Source: Absidia repens (taxonomy: Eukaryota > Mucoromycota > Mucoromycetes > Mucorales > Cunninghamellaceae). From it: a DNA stretch of 64,000 nt. The notes under the pieces were generated by a model. The model ran no database searches. It saw only the letters and a list, made by a program, of their open reading frames with translations, and was not told where the DNA came from. The stretch spans positions 124,001-188,000 of the forward strand of contig MCGE01000025.1 of assembly GCA_002105175.1 (NCBI GenBank), in the 5' to 3' direction. Position numbers and translations under genes: made by a program. Below, one piece after another: positions 56,560 to 64,000 of the stretch; the stretch's first letter is position 1; the number at the start of each line of letters is the position of its first letter.

Positions 56560-56720
56560 CGCCATAGTAAGGGACAATCAAACTAAAAATAAATCCTACT
56601 ATAAGTGCAAAAAAGAACACCATAGGTGAAGGACAAATAAAAAGAATCCCACTATGAAGTGCGAAAAAGAACACTATAGTAAAGGACTAAAATAAAAATA
56701 AAAAATCCCATTAAAGACGT
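56560..56720. repeat. Short tandem repeat, about 55-bp unit
   Basis: Three degraded copies of a unit containing GTGCAAAAAAGAACACCATAGGTGAAGGACAAA..AATCCCACTAT, in the presumed 3' region of the decayed gypsy element. Confidence 0.55.
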
Positions 56721-57159
56721 AAAAAATTATTTAAAAGCTAAATCAATGCAGAATCCCACTTCGTTCATGCAGCGCTAAACTGGACTTTACACACACGTAG
56801 AACTTCGTGTACACGACTCCACAAATACATCCTTTTCGACAGAACGTTCTTCAAACTGGGAGGAGGTGATGCCGTGTTTGTCATCCTCTATATTTTATTA
56901 TAAATCAATCTATCAAATATAGCAAATGTCAGACGCAGATCATGACCTAGCTGTCATATTCAATCCCGATCTGTCAGTACACCAACAATCATTCAATCAT
57001 CTATTCACAGTCCAACGATTTATTCCCTCGTCTCCATTTCATCCAATAATACCTTAGTAGTAGAGATTTATTATTCCAACCACTGCTTCCCCGATTTTAT
57101 TATAAAATCTCCATCATTTTACTGAAATAAAAATATAACTTTGTCTCACTTATTCTTGA
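56721..57159. other. Possible 3' end of the decayed gypsy element
   Basis: A purine run AAACTGGGAGGAGG (56855-56868) followed by TGATGCCGTG resembles a polypurine tract and LTR start, but no second LTR copy was found to confirm it. Confidence 0.3.
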
Positions 57160-57944
57160 CTTTTCTACTACAAACATTACACTCACAAATCCCTCTGAAC
57201 TCCATCACGCTCAATCCATTCTCACCACATATTTTAAAGCTTCCAATGCTAAACTCAATATAGACAAAACTCAAGCCTTCTCTCTGTCTGGACTATCTCT
57301 TACTGAAGGGCAATCCTTATTACAATCTCACAATATCACACAATGGTAAGACAAGCATACCCCAACCTACCTCACCTACCTCGACTTTCCTCTTCTATAC
57401 ACCAAAGGTCTCAGAGTGGTTTTTTCTCGATCATTCATCGCCAAAATTAATCAAAATACACTATCATCTCTCTTTCCGCCATCTGACCTAAAGAGTAAAG
57501 TCACTCTCTGCAATTCGCTCTTCTCCTCAAAGCTATGGCACATTGCGTTTAGTTCATCTCCCAAAATGGTTCTTTAAAACTGTCTCATCATCACTGGCTC
57601 GATTTATCAATGGCAAGCACATACTACTGCAATTATTCTGGAAACAACTCTATCTCCCTGTTGAATTAAGTGGCCTTGGACTTATAGACCCCCCCCCAAG
57701 CTTAACAAATCTCTTTACAATCAAGATGGCTTCCCAACTCCTCCGTCCACTCGCAACCCAATCCTCATCTCCATCATTTTGGATGCAGGCGTATCTTACT
57801 TCTCTCTCCCCTCCTCTTAACTCCTTTTTTTCTTTTCTCCTCCCCACTTTTGAAATAACCAACCGACCCCCTTTCCACTCACCTTTTCTGCCCATTGCTC
57901 ATTTGCTCCCATTCGTTTCCATAGACTCCATCAAACTACAGTGA
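57160..57944 (+). pseudogene. LINE-type reverse transcriptase fragment
   Basis: In changing frames: ASNAKLNIDKTQAFSLSGL (57239-57300), typical of the LINE RT block after the YADD box, where a fragment of ASGAKLN.NKTE type is expected; then VFSRSFIAKINQ and LWHIAFSS; and LARFINGKHILLQLFWKQLYLPVELSGLGLIDPP, the C-terminal LINE block (P...GGLGL.D). Stops and frameshifts break it, so it is a relic. No endonuclease or complete RT is seen. Confidence 0.6.
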
Positions 57945-58433
57945 TCGGGCTATGTTTTTTTTTTAATAGAGTTTACTTACCTGTGGATTCGACTACGTCT
58001 TCATAATGGCGTTTTTTTAAGCTATATAAAATAGTCGTGATGGAAGCTCAAGTGCAACCGGGTCGTAGTGTGATAAGGATTTAAATGTCCGTTCAGGGGC
58101 AATTCTTTCTACCGTGAATATAAAATAGAAGACAGTAAAAAAAAAAAAAAAAAAGATGGGATTAGGTAATTAAAAAATTTATAAATTTTATTTGAGATGG
58201 GGTGTGAGAGAACTGAAAAGAAACGAAAGAGTAAAATAACCGTTAGGGGATGGGTGATCTATATATTATGTGTAGGAAAGTAAATCTAAAAAAAAAACCA
58301 TCAGGGTAAAATGTTATGTCATGGAAAAAAAATAAGGGTATCAGGGTAAAATAAGTATGTATCAAAATAGGAATATATGTCGGGAAGAAGATTTCATAGT
58401 CGTTAAGAGGTGCCACTTCCAAACGGTGGACTC

Positions 58434-58464
<31 letters not shown>

Positions 58465-58589
58465 GGTGATGTGACTCCGCACATTTTTTTAACCGTGGGA
58501 AAAATATCAAGTCAAATTCGTGGGGAAAATGCCTTTTTTCTTTTTTTTTTTTATTCTTTTCATTCCGTTCCTCTTTTTAAAAAATAAAT
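57945..58589. other. Spacer, MCC beta promoter side
   Basis: A run of 17 A lies at 58138-58154 and T runs at 58437-58464 and 58540-58551, right upstream of the carboxylase start. No gene is seen. Confidence 0.5.
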
Positions 58590-61235
58590 ATGTTATCAAC
58601 ACGTCTTCTACACGCAAGTCGTCCAGTGCAAAAACACTCATTGCAAAAGACTATCTTTTTACGCGGCTATCACGTCTTTCATGAACAACAAGCGAATATT
58701 TTGCCCAACAAGGTGGAAACTGCTAGTGCCTCATTCAAGGTAATCTAAATTAGATAGACCAAAAGTGGCATGGAAATATCAATGGGGGAGGGGTGAGCGG
58801 TTTCCAATATATTGTTTTATTTTATAGGAAAACGACAAAAAAATGAAAGCGTTGGTGGATGACTTGGAACTGAAGACTAAAACAATCAAACTTGGTAATT
58901 TGGAAGAGCTCTGGTACGGTTAGCTATGGCGCTTAATACTTATTTTTTCTTTTCGTCTTTTTCTTCTTCTTCTTCCTTAGGTGGCGGTGAAGCTGCGCGA
59001 AAGCGTCATTTATCAAGAAACAAGATGCTCCCACGGGACAGGTAAGGCTTTTATACAGAAGGAAAGGCTACGTTCATTACGATATACTCAGTCTCTTGTT
59101 TTATCATCTTTCTTTAGAATCAACCGCTTATTGGATCCCAAGTACAGTACTTGAACATGATATATATAGATGGGAGTGGGGGCGGGCGGGCGCGGGGAAG
59201 CGTCGAGGATGATCTTCTAACAACTTTCTTTTATTCTATAGTTCTCCATTCCTTGAACTGTCTCAACTAGCTGGTTATGAATTATACGACGATGATGTCC
59301 CTGCTGGCGGTGTTATTACCGGTATTGGCAGAGTCAGTGGGTAAGAACATAAATATATGGCTATTGATTAGTCTGCCAAAATCACTTGTACTAACAGTGG
59401 GATTGCCTTTTATATAGTGTTGAATGCATGGTTGTTGCAAATGACCCAACTGTCAAAGGTGGTTCCTACTATCCTATCACTGGTAAATGGAACAAAACAA
59501 AAAAGTGGACTCAGTAGATGAAGAACATGGAACTAACTATCCGTTATAATTTTTTTTTTTTTTTTTTTAGTGAAGAAGCATCTTCGCGCCCAAGAAATCG
59601 CAAAGGAAAACAATCTGCCATGTGTCTATTTAGGTAAAGAGGAGTGGAGGAAGGAACTGGATGGGATGGACAATCACGAATATGATCAATGCTAATTACT
59701 GTATATATAGTTGATTCTGGTGGTGCCAATCTTCCCCGTCAAGCTGATGTTTTCCCTGATCGTGAACATTTTGGTCGCATCTTCTATAACCAGGTAACGA
59801 AATAATTATAAATAAATGCAGTGATGAAACATGTAACTAAATGGAGCAACCACGGGGGTTTCTTTCTAATAAATTAAATAGGCTAACATGTCTGCAAAAG
59901 GTATTCCACAAATCGCTGCCGTGATGGGCTCTTGTACTGCCGGTGGCGCATATGTGCCAGCAATGTCTGATGAAAGTATCATTGTCAAGAAACAAGGAAC
60001 CATCTTCTTGGCCGGCCCTCCTTTGGTAAAGGCAGCTATTGGTGAAGATATCAGTGCAGAAGATCTTGGTGGTGCTGATTTACATTGTAAGTTGAAGATC
60101 CTACCTCGTGGTATTTATTTCATATACACTAACCTCTTGAGGATTTTTTTTTTTTTTATATATCATCAGGTCGTACTTCTGGTGTCACAGACCATTATGC
60201 TTTGGATGATGAGCATGCTCTTGTTCTTGCTCGTCGTGTTGTAGCTAATTTGAATCGCACCAAAAACATTCAGGTAAGTAAAATTAATACTAAATAGAAA
60301 TGCAAATTTGGTTGACCTCTTCTAATCTTATTTTATTTGTAACGATCGCAGTTGGCCATGCGTACACCTGAAGAGCCCTTATATTCCTCTGACGAAATTG
60401 GTGGTATTATTGGCGACAACCTACGAAAGCCATTTGACAGTAAAAACATCATTGCACGAATTGTGGACGGTAGTCGATTCTCCGAATTCAAGGAACATTA
60501 TGGAACCACTTTGGTGACTGGCTTTGCACATATTCATGGTCATCCTGTCGGGATCATTGCCAACAATGGTATTCTCTTCTCCGAATCCGCTTTGAAAGGT
60601 GCTCACTTTATTGAACTATGCTCTCAACGTGGTATCCCCTTGGTGTTCTTACAAAACATTACTGGTTTTATGGTGGGTTCATCTGCTGAAGCCGGTGGTA
60701 TTGCCAAGAATGGTGCCAAATTGGTGAATGCCGTGTCTTGTGCCCAAGTTCCCAAGTTTACTATCATTACAGGTGGCAGTTTCGGCGCGGGTAATTATGG
60801 TATGTGTGGTCGCGCCTATTCTCCTCGATTCTTGTGGATGTACCCTGTAAGTATAGATCTATTTTTAAAAGAACGGCGGATGACACATACAGGGATGGGT
60901 GGTACATACGCTTATTATATGTATTATTTTTATGTATCTAGAATGCTCGTATTTCTGTGATGGGTGGTGAACAAAGTGCAAATGTATTGGCTCAAATCAC
61001 TCGGGAAAGCAAGGCCAAGAAGGGATTGACATGGCCCAAAGAAGAAGAGGAAGAATTCATGGCACCTATTCGGGAAAAATACGAGAAGGAAGGCCATCCT
61101 TACTTCTCTAGTGCTCGCTTATGGGACGATGGTGTTATCAACCCAAAGGATACTCGCTCCATACTTGGTTTGGGGTTGAGTGCTAGTATGAATGCCCCTA
61201 TTGAAAAAACCCAATTCGGTGTCTTTAGAATGTAG
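58590..61235 (+). CDS. MCCC2: 3-methylcrotonyl-CoA carboxylase beta subunit, mitochondrial
   Basis: Carboxyltransferase subunit of leucine breakdown in the mitochondrial matrix. Twelve exons from 58590..58739 to 60942..61235; others include 58828..58894, 58981..59041, 59118..59141, 59242..59340, 59418..59482, 59571..59633, 59711..59793, 59882..60086, 60170..60273 and 60352..60846. The N-terminus ([14 protein letters not shown]...) is a typical matrix presequence. Then [61 protein letters not shown] (acyl-CoA oxyanion loop), [26 protein letters not shown], and [21 protein letters not shown] (biotin-side oxyanion loop); the end TQFGVFRM is the MCC beta signature, unlike propionyl-CoA carboxylase. 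Full length. Confidence 0.95.
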
Positions 61236-62559
61236 ATTACTATAGTTTGATACGTCCTTTTTTTGTTTTTTGTTTTTTGTTATTGTATAGTCTAGATTTT
61301 TTTTTTTTTTTTGGTATTCAATAAACGCACATCTCGTCGTTCCGACTTCCGGTCGACTCCTCCTGTACTATTTTTTGTCTGTTAAATAATAATCATAGTT
61401 TGTTTGAGAAGTGTTGGTTGTGTAGGGTGGAATTGGGTACTGGTTAGATAGGATGGGATTAGGTGCTGGTGATGACAATGGAGGAAAAGTACTGTGTAGT
61501 ATATTCAATCATTCATAAACCGTCATATTGAACCGCTTTCCCGGTTCCAACTATCATCCTCAGCCCTTCTTCAAACCGGTATATGCAAGACGAAAAGGTT
61601 CATACTTTACGCTTCGCCCACGTGATTTTATTTTTGTTTTTATAGCTTCCCTGTTTTTTATTATTGTCTTCAGTAGGATGACCATTGCCTTGGAACAGTA
61701 TTAAAGATTGAATCAAAGGGGGGGGGGTTCAAAAAAATGCATTACAAACATAATGGGGAGCCCCATTTCTTCTTGGATTCGTGATTTGGGACGCTTCATT
61801 TGATTCGCTTAATGAATTGTATTATAATATCTTTTCCTTGGTCTATATCTGCATCTGAACAAATTATGGTGGGGGTTATCATTAGTCTAGCTCATATATT
61901 TAGTATATCTTATAATTTAAATCCCCTTTTAGATGCTACGATCCTAAACTCTTGTTAACCTTTGCAGTGTATGTAAGCAGCGATACTGTAACAACAGTAG
62001 CGATATCATCTATCTTAATTGAAGAGTAGTGTGTCACTGAATGAAAGTGGATAGTTTGGCATTAATGACTGATTACATTATTATTGATGATATATAGTAT
62101 TAGTGATATGATAAAATTACATGTGTGATATTTTGTTTTTCGTTTTTACCAACAAAATACCATGCATCTTTTTTTTTTATTTGTGGTGAGCTACTCTCTC
62201 GAATAATGTGATGACAATTTATTTCGATACTTAGTTTATACAGTAAATTTTTTATTGTAGAATAAACATAACATAAGATAAAGGAGGATAAGCAACTCTA
62301 CAGTAAATGACAAAATACACTACAGTACTGTAACAGTACAGTTTAGGGACGAGCTGTTTATGATGTGCGTCTGTATGACAAACTATCCTAAAGCGCTCAC
62401 GAGAAGAGAACTATTATACTGTCTATTGCTGCAAAAAGAAGAGACCTATAATATGGGGTACGTTCATGGTGTTGGTAGTGTAGAAATAAATATAAAAAAT
62501 GGCTGTTCCGTTTTTCACCAATAATTGCAAGCCAATCCACATGAGAGCGACCACATAAA
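61236..62559. other. Intergenic, nothing coding
   Basis: AT-rich. A weak echo of the dispersed repeat (TTCTTGGATTCGTGATTTGGGACGCTTC..., about 61770-61860) precedes the clear copy at 62.6 kb. Confidence 0.45.
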
Positions 62560-63213
62560 CTTTCAGATTCCGCACAAGTGAACCTTTATTTATTTTCTCC
62601 CAATTTTTATTTTTTCGTCTCTCTTTCTTTCCCTCCCCCTTTCTTTTTTCTTCACCATTCAGGTTCTTTGATGTTTAAGTGGACATAGAATACTGTCAGG
62701 ACTAGTTTAGAAGGGGTTTAAGTTCAGGGATGACAAGATGCATGGGGAAACCCTTTCATTTTGGATTCAGGATTTGGGAACACCACTAGTTGACTTTTTG
62801 GACCCTTCATTAGATTAGTTTAGTTTAGTCTTGGTTTGCCCATAGTTTATATCTACTTCTGAATAAAACATGCCTCTTTCTACATGCTTCAATGAAAAAT
62901 GTCCCATTAGTCTCTCTCTCTCACACATGTCTTGTGCAAGAGATCACTATTTTCTTTTTACTACCATCGGCTCCCCCCTTTTGATTAGTGTTGACCACTG
63001 TTGCTATGCTTCAATATAAATTTATCCTTATAGCCATTTATATTCTTTGTACCGTATATTAGTTTGATTGTTTTTGTTTTGTTTTTTGCAATCGTTCCCT
63101 TAGATTAGTGCTGACCGTCCTCCAGATCTCCCGTTACCTCATGTAGCACCATTATATCCCTTCATTGTTGTTGACCTTCCTGGCTTCTATGTATGCTTCA
63201 ATAAAATACAACC

Positions 63214-63220
<7 letters not shown>
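62560..63220 (+). repeat. Dispersed repeat family, copy 4
   Basis: The longest copy: CTTCACCATTCAGG, GGACTAGTTTAGAAGGGG, CATGGGGAAACCCTTTCATTTTGGATTC, TTAGTTTAGTCTTGGTTTGCCC, TTCTGAATAAAACATG, ATGCTTCAATGAAAAATGTCCC, TTAGTCTCTCTCT. It ends before a T run of about 30 bases at 63217-63247. Confidence 0.65.
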
Positions 63221-63249
<29 letters not shown>

Positions 63250-63544
63250 GAAACCCCCCCCCCATCAGCTTCTACTATAAGACTCATAGGATATTGAACA
63301 ATTCTTTTTTGTTAGGGTGGGGATGGGGAGTGGAGTATGGGTGCAATAGGACATGCACTGATTGACCTGAAAAAAATAGAGTCATCATGGTTATCGATAG
63401 AGCTTTCTGACGAAACATTAAAGGCAGTTTTTAAATATGATGGGCAAAATGATATGGGGCATGTTTTTTATTATTATCATTATCGTTCAAATATAATATA
63501 TAAATATAAATGCTACCTCTATTTTGTCGTCGAAGATAACTAGT

Positions 63545-64000
63545 CTAGTTTGCTGATGATTTGACAATGACTGCTCTATACCGAGCTTTGTAGTTGACAC
63601 AGCTTTCGAATGCATCTTCCAAACCTTGGACAGTCTAATTGAAGCATCAGATAGAAAAAAAAAAAAGGATGAGTATATTTCTTCCTTCAAAAAGGAATAT
63701 ATGGACAATGTTGGATCCCAGCCCTTTTTTTGGTGGGGGAAGTTTTCTCCACTTACAAAAGGATATTCTTCGACTTGAGGTTTAATGTTATGGCGTGCTA
63801 CAAACTCCAACATGAGTCGAACGGCCCGTCTTCCACCCACAAGAGACCCGCGCATACCCAATTCGTTACCAATAAAGGGGAAAGCATCCACATTAACGGA
63901 TTTGGAAGGAAGACCAATCAAAAGGAATTGCCCTTTACTATAATAAACCACACACACCATAAAAAAAAAAAAAGTCAACATACCGCTTTACTATTTTTAT
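63545..64000 (-). CDS. Zinc-type alcohol dehydrogenase, C-terminal end (partial)
   Basis: Medium-chain NAD(P)-dependent dehydrogenase close to the cinnamyl-alcohol group. Exons: 63984..64000 and beyond, 63937..63757, 63634..63545. The visible part reads KGQFLLIGLPSKSVNVDAFPFIGNELGMRGSLVGGRRAVRLMLEFVARHNIKP, then VEEYPF joined to TVQGLEDAFESCVNYKARYRAVIVKSSAN at the stop. These are the last strands of the Rossmann domain and the closing helix of this family (GSxxGGR, HNIKP, V..A...). Zinc ligands and cofactor loop lie beyond the window. The longer frame reading through the intron (ending IFIYYI) is rejected for the splice above. Confidence 0.85.

Noticed and set aside
56855..56900. Polypurine tract and LTR start for the decayed gypsy element
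   Set aside because: Only one copy was found in the window, so the LTR cannot be confirmed.
1..64000. CRISPR arrays, operons, bacterial ribosome binding sites
   Set aside because: The DNA is eukaryotic with spliced genes; no spaced short palindromic repeats were seen.

Overview
The window looks like nuclear DNA of an early-diverging filamentous fungus, most likely Mucoromycota (Mucorales-like); the lineage is an inference. The evidence is: genes with many short introns (about 50-100 bp) bearing GTAAGT/GTATGT-type donors and TAG/CAG acceptors; AT-rich intergenic DNA full of long A/T runs; and a fungal gene set (THI6, a THI20-type ThiD-TenA fusion, PMR1, SFC1, YME2) alongside genes typical of basal fungi (HSPA12-like Hsp70, RBM48, LRWD1-like WD40).

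Layout. 1-10.2 kb, minus strand: 5' end of TAF1, an arrestin-like gene, a repeat-rich stretch with a small unknown ORF, then an LRWD1-type WD40 gene. 11.3-12.4 kb: a tail-anchored VAP/Scs2 protein (minus). 13.3-19.5 kb: a convergent thiamine pair, THI6 (+) and THI20 (-), separated by 2.1 kb that carries a dispersed repeat. 20.4-24.0 kb: PMR1 Ca2+/Mn2+ ATPase (+). 25.5-26.9 kb: mitochondrial SFC1-type carrier (-). 27.3-30.7 kb: YME2 (+). 31.4-33.0 kb: TFIIA large subunit (+). 33.3-42.2 kb, all minus: an AGFG-type ArfGAP, a HAL4/SAT4-type kinase, an HSPA12-like ATPase and RBM48. 42.2-44.5 kb: intergenic, with a repeat copy. 44.54-44.62 kb: tRNA-Lys(CTT). 44.6-51.0 kb: an intact Ty3/gypsy LTR retrotransposon. 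51-58 kb: a graveyard of repeats, including a long inverted repeat, a decayed chromodomain gypsy element and a LINE fragment. 58.6-61.2 kb: methylcrotonyl-CoA carboxylase beta subunit (+). 61.2-63.5 kb: another repeat copy. 63.5-64 kb: 3' end of a zinc-type alcohol dehydrogenase (-), cut by the window edge.

How genes fit together. THI20 makes HMP pyrophosphate, and THI6 makes the thiazole phosphate and couples the two, so the two neighbours supply the late steps of thiamine phosphate synthesis. TAF1 and TFIIA both belong to the basal RNA polymerase II machinery, but they lie 30 kb apart and show no sign of co-regulation.

The most interesting object is the LTR element. Its two 433-bp LTRs look identical, it sits about 10 bp upstream of a tRNA gene (recalling Ty3), it has a GGGAAAA -1 slippery site in the gag/pol overlap, and it carries integrase as a separate ORF 359 bp downstream of the RNase H stop. 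Exon borders given below were read by eye from splice consensus and reading frame.
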